This document shows, one piece after another, positions 43,718-52,522 of a DNA stretch of 64,000 bases (its first letter is position 1; the number at the start of each line of letters is the position of its first letter). This DNA comes from Pseudomonas fluorescens (GTDB lineage: Bacteria > Pseudomonadota > Gammaproteobacteria > Pseudomonadales > Pseudomonadaceae). The notes beneath the pieces are model-generated. The model made no database searches. It was not told the DNA's origin and saw only the letters and a program-made list of their open reading frames with translations. The stretch spans positions 1 through 64,000 of the forward strand of contig NZ_VCNJ01000017.1 of assembly GCF_005938625.1 (NCBI RefSeq). Direction: 5' to 3'. The translations under genes were made by a program, and so were the position numbers.

Positions 43718-44799
43718 GTCGATGTGGCTCCTTGTTCCAGTGGCAGAAAGATCGAGAAGGTGGTGTGGCCTGGATGGCTGTCACACTCGATCAGACCCTG
43801 GTGCTGGCTGATGATGTTCTGGGTAATGGCCAGACCGAGCCCGGTACCGTCCGGGCGCCCGCTGACCATGGGAAAGAAAATGGTTTCCTGAAGTTCCGCC
43901 GGGATCCCCGGGCCGTTGTCGATGATCTCGATCTTGGTCACCAGACGATGGCGGATGTGGCCGATGGTGAACTGGCGCATGGCGCGTGTGCGCAGGCTGA
44001 TGCGCCCCAGGCGCAGCTCGTTCTGGCTGCTGATCGCCTGCATCGCGTTGCGTACGATGTTCAACACGGCTTGAATCATTTGCTCGCGATCGATCAACAC
44101 GTCGGGAATGCTTGGGTCGTAATCGCGCACCAAGGTGATGCAGCCCTGGCTTTCCGCTTCGACCAGTTGGCAGACGCGCTCCAGCACTTCGTGGACGTTG
44201 CACATCGCCAGCGACGGCAGCTTGTTCGAGCCGAGCATGCGGTCGACCAGATTGCGCAGGCGGTCGGCTTCTTCAATGATCACGTTGGTGTAGTCGCGCA
44301 GGCTGTCTTCCGGCAGCTCGCGAGCGAGCAATTGCGCAGCGCCACGGATGCCGCCGAGCGGGTTCTTGATCTCGTGGGCGAGGCCGCGCACCAGCATCTT
44401 GCTGGTTTCCTGCTTGGACAGCTGCGCCTCTTCCTTGGTGATCCGCAGCAGGCGGTCACGCGGATGGACTTCCAGCAGGAGCATGGTCGCGCCGTTACTG
44501 AGGATTGGCGTCACCGCGTAATCAACGGTCAACGTCTGGCCGGTGAGGGCCGTGAGCATCGCTTCGCGTTTGGTGAACGGATGCGCCTGTTCCACGGCCT
44601 GGCGCAGGGAATTCAGCGCCTCGGTGGATTCGGTGAACAGCTCGCTGATGAATTGCCCATGGCTACGCTGCCCGCTGATGGCGAGCAGCATCTCCGCCGC
44701 CGGGTTCATGTACTCAAGGCGCAATTCGGCGTCGAGCAGGATGGTGGCGGTGGTCAGGTTGTCGAGCAGCAAACGGTGGATTGCGTCGCTAATAGTCAT
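43714..44799 (-). CDS. ntrB: Nitrogen regulation sensor kinase NtrB
   Basis: The 361-residue cytoplasmic histidine kinase/phosphatase has a PAS domain (about residues 5-110), the phospho-acceptor His142 (RGLAHEIKNPLGG), the N box VLNIVRNAMQA and the G boxes DNGPGIP and GRPDGTGLGLAI. PII protein sets its kinase or phosphatase state. ATG at 44799 follows AAGAGG; the 32 codons upstream are ignored. An NtrC box lies about 200 bases upstream, so self-regulation is likely. Confidence 0.96.
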   Translation of the reverse strand: MTISDAIHRLLLDNLTTATILLDAELRLEYMNPAAEMLLAISGQRSHGQFISELFTESTEALNSLRQAVEQAHPFTKREAMLTALTGQTLTVDYAVTPILSNGATMLLLEVHPRDRLLRITKEEAQLSKQETSKMLVRGLAHEIKNPLGGIRGAAQLLARELPEDSLRDYTNVIIEEADRLRNLVDRMLGSNKLPSLAMCNVHEVLERVCQLVEAESQGCITLVRDYDPSIPDVLIDREQMIQAVLNIVRNAMQAISSQNELRLGRISLRTRAMRQFTIGHIRHRLVTKIEIIDNGPGIPAELQETIFFPMVSGRPDGTGLGLAITQNIISQHQGLIECDSHPGHTTFSIFLPLEQGATST

Positions 44800-44997
44800 C
44801 GGAGCCTCTTTTGGGGGCGGAGCGTGCGCAAATAACAAGCGTCGGTGAACGGAAAATGCAAAAACCAAACCAAGGCTCTGAAAAGAAGCGTTCAACGCCT
44901 GAAACAGGCGTTTGACGCTCGTTTGCGTGGCAGGGTGCCAGCTCGAACGGGAAGTTTCGAACCAAAATGGGTTGGATTGTGGGTACGGTGCAATCTA

Positions 44998-45014
44998 TTG
45001 CACCAATATAGTGC
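44998..45014 (-). promoter_or_regulatory. NtrC-binding site upstream of ntrB
   Basis: On the minus strand the bases read GCACTATATTGGTGCAA, within one base of the enterobacterial NtrC consensus TGCACTATATTGGTGCA. It also overlaps a perfect palindrome GGTGCAATCTATTGCACC (44986-45003). It sits about 200 bases before the ntrB start, at a distance usual for an enhancer, although I saw no clear -24/-12 promoter between them. Confidence 0.65.
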
Positions 45015-45030
45015 GCGAAGCTGAGCGGCG

Positions 45031-45654
45031 TTAGAAGAAACGCAGGAAGGGGTTTTTCGGTTCTTCGGGTTTGTCCTTCAAAGGGCATTCCGGGCGTACG
45101 CCGTAGTCATCGGCGACGCAGGGTTTGACCTGGCGTTTCTGCGCGAGGGAGATGCGCAGCATGTGGAAGGGCTGGTTGGCGGTGCGTTCGACGGTGCGGC
45201 CTTCGGCATCGAGTATTTCCACGGACAGGTTATGGCTGCCACGATCAATGTTGTTCAGCGGGAACACCGGACTCAGACCGGGTTCGCCGGTGGCCTGGCC
45301 GTCCAGTAGCAGGCGATAGCGGTGGCCACGTTGCAGGCCGGGTTCGCTGGTGACGCTGACGATGATCTCGCCGGCACTGCTGCGAATTGTGGCATCGGGT
45401 TCGGGCACCAGAATGCGCAGCATGTCGTAGTGAAACAACGGTTGTTCGACGGATTTTTTCGCCGTGGTGATCGGCGCAGCGGCGGTGGGATTGGCTGACA
45501 TGCGATTGCTGGTGGCGATCGGCACGCGTTTGGCGTTGCCGCGCGGTTGGTCGGTGTAGACGCGGTTGCCTTGTGCGTCGGTGTAAGTGAAGACCTCTGC
45601 TGAAGCCTGCAGGGCCAGCAGCACCAACACGACGAACAAACATGCGCGGATCAT
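45031..45654 (-). CDS. DUF4124 domain periplasmic protein (second of pair)
   Basis: The 207-residue protein has a signal peptide ending ASA, then the DUF4124 core EVFTYTDAQGNRVYTDQPRG. A middle part (IIVSVTSEPGLQRGHRYRLLLDGQ) looks like a beta-sandwich. The end is rich in Pro and Lys with two Cys. It is a diverged paralog of the gene before it and overlaps that gene's stop (ATGA). Function unknown; envelope location is inferred. Confidence 0.85.
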   Translation of the reverse strand: MIRACLFVVLVLLALQASAEVFTYTDAQGNRVYTDQPRGNAKRVPIATSNRMSANPTAAAPITTAKKSVEQPLFHYDMLRILVPEPDATIRSSAGEIIVSVTSEPGLQRGHRYRLLLDGQATGEPGLSPVFPLNNIDRGSHNLSVEILDAEGRTVERTANQPFHMLRISLAQKRQVKPCVADDYGVRPECPLKDKPEEPKNPFLRFF

Positions 45655-46166
45655 GGCTTGTGGACCCGCTGCACGCTGAGGGGGACTGGTGGGCTCTGCT
45701 GGATGACCGTTTGCCCGTCAATTACCTGCACCGCTAAACGATGTTCGCCGCGATCTACGTTTACCAGTTGCAGGATTGGCACGTTGCTCGGCTGACCGTA
45801 AGGCTCATCGTCCAATACCAGTCTTAATTGATGCGGCGGCAGCAGGCGCGGTTTGATCAGCACTTGTACGGTGAACGTGCCGTTATTGGCGCGCAGGGCC
45901 TCTTCGGTGGGCAAACCAGCGAGTTCAAGAATGTCATAGGCGTTGCGCGCAGGTTCACGGTTGTCGGTTTCGGGCGCGGGTGGTGCGCTGGGCGCCTGAG
46001 GCTCGACCCGATTGAGCGGCGGCAATTCCACCGGTTGTGCCTGCACGCCGTCCGGCGAGTGATCGCTGTACACCGTGTGGCCGTTGGCATCGGTGTATTT
46101 GTAGATCTGCGCGGCGGCGGGCAGGGCGATCATCAGCAATAGAATGTAGAGAAAGGTGCGACCCAT
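45651..46166 (-). CDS. DUF4124 domain periplasmic protein (first of pair)
   Basis: The 171-residue protein (ATG at 46166, MGRTFLYILLLMIALPAAAQ) has a signal peptide followed by IYKYTDANGHTVYSDHSPDG, the DUF4124 signature. The rest (TFTVQVLIKPRLLPPHQLRLVLDDEPYGQP, QLVNVDRGEHRLAVQVID) aligns with the paralog downstream. The two sit between glnA and ntrB, as in other pseudomonads. Confidence 0.85.
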   Translation of the reverse strand: MGRTFLYILLLMIALPAAAQIYKYTDANGHTVYSDHSPDGVQAQPVELPPLNRVEPQAPSAPPAPETDNREPARNAYDILELAGLPTEEALRANNGTFTVQVLIKPRLLPPHQLRLVLDDEPYGQPSNVPILQLVNVDRGEHRLAVQVIDGQTVIQQSPPVPLSVQRVHKP

Positions 46167-46266
46167 GAAATCGACCGGGATTGAAAGCGATGGGGTGCAG
46201 CATAGGACAGGTGTGGCGGTTGGCCCAACCCTGCACACATCCAGAGATCATTCATACACCACAATT

Positions 46267-46370
46267 GATCGTTCCCACGCTCTGCGTGGGTACGCCTCAA
46301 GGGACGCTCCGCGTCCAGTGACGCGGAGCGTCACGGGCTGCCTTCCCACGCGGAGCGTAGGAACGATCAG
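46267..46370. repeat. Long palindromic repeat, copy 2 (GATCGTTCCCACGC type)
   Basis: A near-identical copy of the element at 38564-38665, with few substitutions in the outer arms (GATCGTTCCCACGCTCTGCG). Both lie between a gene end and the next gene. Confidence 0.85.
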
Positions 46371-46395
46371 CATCACGTCATAAATGGCAGGCAAT

Positions 46396-46425
46396 AAAAA
46401 AGGCCTCCCGAAGGAGGCCTCTTTC
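46396..46425 (-). terminator. Terminator of glnA
   Basis: AGGCCTCC and GGAGGCCT pair with a 4-base loop (CGAA), followed on the minus strand by a run of T, 31 bases after the glnA stop. Confidence 0.88.
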
Positions 46426-46455
46426 ACTCACGCCACTTACCGCGGCGCTACCGGA

Positions 46456-47862
46456 TCAGCAGCTGTAGTACAGCTCATATTCCAGCGGGTGTACGAAGGT
46501 GCGAACCTTGATTTCTTCTTCCGATTTCAGCGCGATGTAAGCGTCGATGAAGTCGTCGGAGAACACGCCGCCCTTGGTCAGGAACGCGCGGCCCTTGTCC
46601 AGCTCTTCCAGGGCTTCTTTCAGGCTGCCGCAAACTTGTGGGATCTCTTTCGCCTCTTCAGGCGGCAGGTCGTACAGGTTTTTGTCAGCAGCGTCGCCTG
46701 GGTGGATCTTGTTCTGGATACCGTCCAGACCGGCCATCAGCAGAGCTGCGAAGGCCAGGTACGGGTTGGCAGCCGGATCCGGGAAGCGGGCTTCGATACG
46801 GCGGGCTTTCGGGCTCGACACGTAAGGAATACGGATCGAAGCGGAGCGGTTGCGAGCCGAGTAGGCGAGCATCACTGGAGCTTCGAAGCCTGGTACCAGA
46901 CGCTTGTAGGAGTTGGTCGCCGGGTTGGTGAAGCCGTTCAGGGCCTTACCGTGCTTGATAATGCCGCCGATGAAGTACAGAGCGGTATCGGACAGGCCGG
47001 CATAGCCTTCACCTGCGAAGGTGTTCTTGCCGTCTTTCCAGATCGACATGTGTACGTGCATGCCCGAACCGTTGTCGCCGTACAGTGGCTTCGGCATGAA
47101 GGTCGCGGTGCGGCCGTATGCATCAGCAACGTTGTGCACAACGTACTTCAGGGTTTGGGTTTCGTCGGCTTTCTTCACCAGGGTGTTGAATTTGACGCCG
47201 ATTTCGTTCTGGCCGGCAGTCGCCACTTCGTGGTGGTGAACTTCAACGGTCAGGCCCATTTCTTCCAGTGCGTTGCACATGGAGGTACGGATTTCGTGGT
47301 CGTGGTCGAACGGTGGAACCGGGAAGTAGCCGCCTTTGACGCCTGGACGGTGACCCTTGTTGCCGCCTTCGATGTCCTGGTCGGACATCCACGAACCTTG
47401 CTCGGAGTAGATCTTGAACATCGAGCCGGAGATGTCCGACTTGAATTTCACCGAGTCAAAGATGAAGAACTCAGGCTCTGGACCGGCGAACACAGTGTCA
47501 CCGATACCGGTGGCTTTCAGGTGTTCTTCGGCACGCTTGGCGATCGCACGTGGGTCGCGGTCGTAGCCTTGCATGCTCGAAGGTTCGATGATGTCGCACA
47601 CCAGGATCAGGGTGGCGTCTTCGGTGAACGGGTCGAGAACGGCAGTTTCGTCAACCGGCATCAGGATCATGTCGGAGGCTTCGATGCCTTTCCAGCCAGC
47701 GATGGAGGAACCGTCGAACATCTTGCCGACTTCGAAGAAGTCTTCATCCAGCGCATCGCGAGCCGGCATGGTCACGTGGTGCTGAGTACCTTTGGTGTCC
47801 GTGAAGCGCAGATCAATCCACTTGACGTCATGATCTTTGATGAGTTGAACCGTCTTCGACAT
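46456..47862 (-). CDS. glnA: Glutamine synthetase type I
   Basis: The 468-residue enzyme makes glutamine from glutamate, ammonia and ATP as a dodecamer. It starts [22 protein letters not shown] and shows [16 protein letters not shown], the metal segments FFIFDSVKF and the Asp50-region latch; the adenylylation Tyr397 is in [12 protein letters not shown] at 47862 follows GGAGGACAT. It has a sigma-54 promoter about 98 bases upstream, in keeping with NtrC control. Confidence 0.98.
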   Translation of the reverse strand: MSKTVQLIKDHDVKWIDLRFTDTKGTQHHVTMPARDALDEDFFEVGKMFDGSSIAGWKGIEASDMILMPVDETAVLDPFTEDATLILVCDIIEPSSMQGYDRDPRAIAKRAEEHLKATGIGDTVFAGPEPEFFIFDSVKFKSDISGSMFKIYSEQGSWMSDQDIEGGNKGHRPGVKGGYFPVPPFDHDHEIRTSMCNALEEMGLTVEVHHHEVATAGQNEIGVKFNTLVKKADETQTLKYVVHNVADAYGRTATFMPKPLYGDNGSGMHVHMSIWKDGKNTFAGEGYAGLSDTALYFIGGIIKHGKALNGFTNPATNSYKRLVPGFEAPVMLAYSARNRSASIRIPYVSSPKARRIEARFPDPAANPYLAFAALLMAGLDGIQNKIHPGDAADKNLYDLPPEEAKEIPQVCGSLKEALEELDKGRAFLTKGGVFSDDFIDAYIALKSEEEIKVRTFVHPLEYELYYSC

Positions 47863-47959
47863 ATGTCCTCCGGGTGGCTTCGGGCTTGGTAGTGGATGCC
47901 CTTGAATTTGGTTGATGCCGGCGCGAATACTCTGCCAAGGCAACCTGCCTCACAAGGGA

Positions 47960-47974
47960 GCAAATTGCATGCCA
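47960..47974 (-). promoter_or_regulatory. Sigma-54 promoter of glnA
   Basis: The minus strand reads TGGCATGCAATTTGC, matching TGGCAYG-N4-TTGC with intact GG and GC at -24/-12. Transcription should start near 47949, about 87 bases before the glnA start codon. Possible NtrC half-sites (TGGTGCG, GTGCA, TGCAC) lie about 48087-48112, but none matches the consensus well. Confidence 0.7.
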
Positions 47975-48142
47975 GTGCCCCAGCATGGGTTTTTTGCCCC
48001 AAATTCACGCTTATAAAGGCTTCAAACGCCTGAACGCTGGAAATCTCGCCCTCTAATGTAGCGTCTTGATTCGAAAATGACCTGTTTTGGTGCGTGCAAA
48101 ACCTTCTGCACATTAACTGGTTAAACCTTGAGCAATTTCCGC

Positions 48143-48148
48143 TATAAT
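48143..48148 (+). promoter_or_regulatory. Sigma-70 -10 box for thiI
   Basis: TATAAT lies 43 bases before the thiI ATG. The -35-like TTAAAC at 48121-48126 has a 16-base spacing. The promoter faces away from glnA. Confidence 0.5.
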
Positions 48149-48190
48149 CCGCGCCCCCCTTTTTCGGCTGGCCGTTCGCGCGCTGTTTTC

Positions 48191-49645
48191 ATGAAACTAA
48201 TCGTAAAAGTCTTCCCCGAGATCACCATCAAAAGCCGACCTGTCCGGACGAAGTTCATCCGCCAGTTGGCCAAGAACATCCGCACCGTGCTCCGCGACCT
48301 GGACCCGGCCGTGGTGGTGAACGGTGTGTGGGACAATCTCGAGCTGGAAACCCGCGTTACCGACGCCAAAGCCTTGAAAGAGATGGGTGAGCGCCTGACC
48401 TGCATGCCGGGCATCGCGCACTTTCTGCAGATCGACGAATACCCTCTGGGCGACTTCGACGACATCACCGAGAAGTGCAAACAGCACTACGGCGCAGCAC
48501 TGGCCGGGAAGATTTTCTCGGTGCGCTGCAAGCGTGCCGGCAAGCACACCTTCAGCTCGATGGACGTCGAAAAATACGTCGGCAGCAAACTGCGCCGTGA
48601 GTGCGGTGCTGCCGGGATCGACCTGAAAGCGCCGGAAATCGAAGTTCGTATCGAAGTTCGCGACAAACGGTTGTTCGTCATCCACAGCCAGCACAACGGC
48701 ATCGGCGGCTACCCGCTCGGCGCCCTGGAGCAGACGCTGGTATTGATGTCCGGCGGCTTTGACTCGACCGTTGCGGCCTATCAGATCATTCGTCGCGGCC
48801 TGATGACGCACTTCTGCTTCTTCAATCTGGGCGGTCGTGCCCACGAATTGGGCGTGATGGAAGTCGCGCATTTCATCTGGAAGAAGTACGGCAGCTCGCA
48901 ACGCGTGCTATTTGTCAGTGTTCCGTTCGAAGAAGTGTTGGGCGAAATTCTCGGCAAAGTCGATAACAGTCATATGGGCGTCGTATTGAAGCGTATGATG
49001 TTGCGCGCGGCGTCCAACATCGCCGACCGCCTGCAGATCGAAGCGCTGGTGACCGGCGAGGCGATCTCCCAGGTATCGAGCCAGACCTTGCCGAACCTGT
49101 CGGTGATCGACTGCGTGACCGACAAGCTGGTCCTGCGTCCGCTGATCGTGGCGCACAAGCAGGACATCATCGACACGGCCAACGAGATCGGCACCGCCGA
49201 TTTCGCCCGGCACATGCCGGAATACTGCGGGGTCATTTCGGTCAATCCGAAAACCGCCGCCAAACGCGGTCGCGTTGAACACGAAGAGAAAGAATTCGAC
49301 ATGGCAGTCCTCGAGCGTGCGCTCGAAAACGCCAAACTGGTGCCGATCGATCGGGTGATCGACGAATTGGGCCAGGACGTACAGATTGAAGAAGTCAGCG
49401 AAGCACTGGCCGGCCAGATCGTGATCGACATCCGTCACCCGGATGCCGCCGAGGATGAGCCGCTGGAACTCGCTGGCGTAGAAGTACAGACGATGCCGTT
49501 CTACGCAGTGAACGCTCGTTTCAAGGAGCTGGATCCGACTCGCCAGTACCTGCTGTATTGCGACAAAGGCGTGATGAGTCGCCTGCATGCTCACCATTTG
49601 CTCAGTGAGGGGCATGCCAATGTGCGCGTTTATCGACCGAGCTAA
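48191..49645 (+). CDS. thiI: tRNA 4-thiouridine synthase / thiamine thiazole sulfurtransferase ThiI
   Basis: The 484-residue protein adds sulfur to U8 of tRNA and supplies sulfur to thiazole synthesis. It has an N-terminal THUMP domain, the PP-loop [14 protein letters not shown] for ATP, and a C-terminal rhodanese domain with Cys457 ([11 protein letters not shown]) that carries the persulfide; E. coli uses Cys456. ATG at 48191 ([19 protein letters not shown]) is the known start; earlier in-frame codons overlap the promoter. Confidence 0.96.
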   Translation: MKLIVKVFPEITIKSRPVRTKFIRQLAKNIRTVLRDLDPAVVVNGVWDNLELETRVTDAKALKEMGERLTCMPGIAHFLQIDEYPLGDFDDITEKCKQHYGAALAGKIFSVRCKRAGKHTFSSMDVEKYVGSKLRRECGAAGIDLKAPEIEVRIEVRDKRLFVIHSQHNGIGGYPLGALEQTLVLMSGGFDSTVAAYQIIRRGLMTHFCFFNLGGRAHELGVMEVAHFIWKKYGSSQRVLFVSVPFEEVLGEILGKVDNSHMGVVLKRMMLRAASNIADRLQIEALVTGEAISQVSSQTLPNLSVIDCVTDKLVLRPLIVAHKQDIIDTANEIGTADFARHMPEYCGVISVNPKTAAKRGRVEHEEKEFDMAVLERALENAKLVPIDRVIDELGQDVQIEEVSEALAGQIVIDIRHPDAAEDEPLELAGVEVQTMPFYAVNARFKELDPTRQYLLYCDKGVMSRLHAHHLLSEGHANVRVYRPS

Positions 49646-49784
49646 GTGCCCGGGGCTGTTTGCCTGTGGCCTGCGTCACCGGCCCCCCGACACCGCCGTC
49701 AAGCTGTAACGGCCATGCCGGACACTACTGCTAATCGCTGCCAAGACTTGTCAGCAAACCGAATCCTCTGATCGAGATACACAA

Positions 49785-51605
49785 GTGATCGAAAATCTAC
49801 GCAACATCGCCATCATTGCCCACGTTGACCATGGTAAAACCACCCTGGTAGACAAACTCCTGCGTCAATCCGGCACTCTGGAGCGCAACGAGCTCAACGA
49901 CGAGCGCGTGATGGACTCCAACGACCAGGAAAAAGAGCGCGGTATTACCATTCTGGCGAAAAACACCGCCATCAACTGGAACGGCTACCACATCAACATC
50001 GTGGACACCCCGGGCCACGCCGACTTCGGCGGCGAAGTTGAACGCGTAATGTCGATGGTTGACTCCGTTCTGCTGCTGGTTGACGCTCAAGACGGCCCTA
50101 TGCCGCAAACCCGCTTCGTGACCAAGAAGGCTTTCGAAGCCGGCCTGCGTCCAATCGTGGTGATCAACAAGGTTGACCGTCCAGGCGCGCGTCCGGACTG
50201 GGTTCTGGATCAGATCTTCGACCTGTTCGACAACCTCGGTGCTACCGAAGAACAACTGGACTTCCAGGTTGTTTACGCCTCGGCCCTGAACGGCATTGCC
50301 GGTCTGGATCACACCGCCATGGCTGAAGACATGACCCCGCTGTACCAAGCGGTAGTCGACCACGTTCCGCCTCCGGCTGTTGACCGTGATGGCGCGTTCC
50401 AGATGCAGATCTCCGCTCTGGACTACAACAGCTTCCTGGGTGTTATCGGCGTTGGCCGTATCGCTCGTGGCCGCGTCAAGCCGAACACCCCGGTTGTAGC
50501 GATCGGTGCTGACGGCAAGCGCCGTAACGGCCGTATCCTGAAACTGATGGGTCACCACGGTCTGCACCGCATCGACGTTGAAGAAGCTGCAGCAGGCGAT
50601 ATCGTTTGCATCAGCGGTATGGACTCGCTGTTCATCTCCGACACCCTGTGCCACCCGGACACTGTCGAGGCGATGAAGCCTCTGACCGTTGACGAGCCAA
50701 CCGTTTCGATGACCTTCCAGGTAAACGACTCGCCATTCTGCGGTAAAGAAGGCAAGTTCGTGACGTCCCGTAACATCAAGGACCGTCTGGACAAAGAGCT
50801 GCTGTACAACGTTGCACTGCGCGTTGAAGAAGGCGACACCGCTGACAAGTTCAAGGTTTCCGGCCGTGGTGAGCTGCACCTCTCGGTACTGATCGAAACC
50901 ATGCGTCGCGAAGGCTTCGAAATCGCTCTGGGTCGTCCGGAAGTGATCATTCGTGAAGTTGACGGCGTCAAGCAAGAGCCGTTCGAAAACGTGACCATCG
51001 ACATTCCTGAAGAAGCTCAGGGCAAGGTCATGGAAGAGATGGGTCTGCGTAAAGGCGACCTGAGCAACATGGTGCCGGATGGCAAGGGCCGTGTGCGTCT
51101 GGAATACAACATCCCTGCTCGCGGTCTGATCGGTTTCCGTAACCAGTTCCTGACCCTGACCAACGGTGCTGGCATCCTGACCTCGATCTTCGATCGCTAC
51201 GACACCGTCAAGTCGGGCCACATGTCCGGCCGTCAGAACGGCGTTCTGGTTTCGGTTGAAACCGGTAAGGCACTGACCTACTCGCTGGAAACCCTGCAGG
51301 CTCGTGGCAAGCTGTTCGTAGAACACGGCCAGGAGATCTACAACGGTCAAATCGTTGGTCAGAACAGCCGCGACAACGACCTGGGTGTAAACCCAACCAA
51401 AGGCAAGAAGCTCGACAACATGCGTGCTTCGGGTAAAGACGAAACCATCGCTCTGGTTCCACCTGTTCGCTTTACCCTGGAACAGGCTCTGGAATACATC
51501 CAGGAAGACGAGCTGTGCGAAGTTACTCCTAAGTCCATCCGTCTTCGCAAGAAGATCCTGGACGAAAGCGAGCGTACCCGCGCTGCCAAGAAAGCCAAGA
51601 ACTGA
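49785..51605 (+). CDS. typA: Ribosome-associated GTPase TypA/BipA
   Basis: The 606-residue translational GTPase has a GTG start (GTG ATC GAA) and G motifs [10 protein letters not shown] (G1), RGITI (G2), DTPGHADF (G3) and NKVD (G4). EF-G-like domains follow, with the typical [10 protein letters not shown] segment seen as [22 protein letters not shown], and the BipA-specific C-terminus. It helps ribosome assembly and stress adaptation. It is followed by a terminator. Confidence 0.97.
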   Translation: MIENLRNIAIIAHVDHGKTTLVDKLLRQSGTLERNELNDERVMDSNDQEKERGITILAKNTAINWNGYHINIVDTPGHADFGGEVERVMSMVDSVLLLVDAQDGPMPQTRFVTKKAFEAGLRPIVVINKVDRPGARPDWVLDQIFDLFDNLGATEEQLDFQVVYASALNGIAGLDHTAMAEDMTPLYQAVVDHVPPPAVDRDGAFQMQISALDYNSFLGVIGVGRIARGRVKPNTPVVAIGADGKRRNGRILKLMGHHGLHRIDVEEAAAGDIVCISGMDSLFISDTLCHPDTVEAMKPLTVDEPTVSMTFQVNDSPFCGKEGKFVTSRNIKDRLDKELLYNVALRVEEGDTADKFKVSGRGELHLSVLIETMRREGFEIALGRPEVIIREVDGVKQEPFENVTIDIPEEAQGKVMEEMGLRKGDLSNMVPDGKGRVRLEYNIPARGLIGFRNQFLTLTNGAGILTSIFDRYDTVKSGHMSGRQNGVLVSVETGKALTYSLETLQARGKLFVEHGQEIYNGQIVGQNSRDNDLGVNPTKGKKLDNMRASGKDETIALVPPVRFTLEQALEYIQEDELCEVTPKSIRLRKKILDESERTRAAKKAKN

Positions 51606-51626
51606 GTCATTAGTTCAGGCTGAATG

Positions 51627-51661
51627 AAAACGCCCCCGGTCGCGAGACCGGGGGCGTTTTT
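51627..51661 (+). terminator. Terminator of typA
   Basis: AAAACGCCCCCGGTC and GACCGGGGGCGTTTT pair perfectly around a GCGA loop, 21 bases past the typA stop and followed by T-rich sequence. Confidence 0.9.
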
Positions 51662-51697
51662 GTTTGTCTGGGGTTCAGGCGGTATTTGTGCTGGCTC

Positions 51698-51790
51698 CAT
51701 CGCTGGCAAGCCAGCTCCCACAGGGTTTTGGGTCGTATATAAAATATGTGTACGACCACAATCATTGTGGGAGCTGGCTTGCCAGCGATG
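51698..51790. repeat. REP pair (GGGAGCTGGCTTGCC type) with inner palindrome
   Basis: CATCGCTGGCAAGCCAGCTC and its inverted copy flank an inner stem GGTCGTATAT/ATGTGTACGACC. Same family as 35498-35586. Confidence 0.85.
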
Positions 51791-51824
51791 GCGGCCGATC
51801 AGCCGCCGAAAACCTCAGGGCCGA

Positions 51825-52262
51825 TCAAAACTTCTCGATCGCGCGGAAATTCTGCTCGCGCACCACTTCCTTCGGCTTATAAGCGCAATACCCCGGCCGC
51901 GGCCCGATTTTCGGGTGATTGCGGCAAGTGTCCGGGCGCTTGTCATAAATGGTGCACAGGCGGCTCTTACGATCCAGGTAGTAGCAATCGTTGTTGCTCA
52001 TGCGCTGGAGGGTGAAGATGCCGGACTTCTGATTGAAGCGCTCGACCAGGCCTTCCTTTTGCAAACGCTTGGCGATGTTCTTCGGCGGGTCACCGAGTTC
52101 GAATTCGTCGACCACACCGATGCGCACCAGATCCTTGATCTTCACCTCAACCGGCAGCGTGCAGCAGCTGGACACGCAGGAACCGCACATCGGGGCTGAG
52201 TATTTTGCCCACGTATCGAGACGATCGATCTCGGCGGCGGCAATCAGGTTGGGCTTCATCAT
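51825..52262 (-). CDS. YkgJ family cysteine cluster protein
   Basis: The 145-residue protein has eight spaced cysteines, including CGSCVSSCCTLPV at the start and CYYLDRKSRLCTIYDKRPDTCRNHP near the end, the pattern of the YkgJ/UPF0153 metal- or Fe-S-binding family. No function is settled. It stands alone, convergent with typA. Confidence 0.85.
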   Translation of the reverse strand: MMKPNLIAAAEIDRLDTWAKYSAPMCGSCVSSCCTLPVEVKIKDLVRIGVVDEFELGDPPKNIAKRLQKEGLVERFNQKSGIFTLQRMSNNDCYYLDRKSRLCTIYDKRPDTCRNHPKIGPRPGYCAYKPKEVVREQNFRAIEKF

Positions 52263-52522
52263 CGGGAGTTACCAGGCGTGTGTGCATCAGGGCGCGCGAT
52301 CATACCGGGACTGGTGGATTTTTGAACAACCTTTCGCCAGATTTTTTCTGCGTGCAGGCACATTGCCGGACAATTCGGCACGGCCCCTGCATTCATTAGC
52401 TCATCCGCCAGGGTAATGCCGGGCTATCTCACAGTCTCGGGAAATACTGCCGAACCAGAGCCTCGACCGTCGGTCAGACCGTCTAGGCTCAGACAATTCC
52501 CCGCTCGCTCGAGGTCCTATCG

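Noticed and set aside
44926..44940. Possible sigma-54 site upstream of ntrB around GTGCCA
   Set aside because: The -12 element is missing at the required spacing.
48087..48112. NtrC half-sites upstream of glnA
   Set aside because: Half-sites do not align with the 17-base consensus; spacing is off by one, so not listed as a site.
49797..51350. Long minus-strand open frame opposite typA
   Set aside because: Antisense shadow of a highly biased gene; typA is unmistakable on the plus strand.
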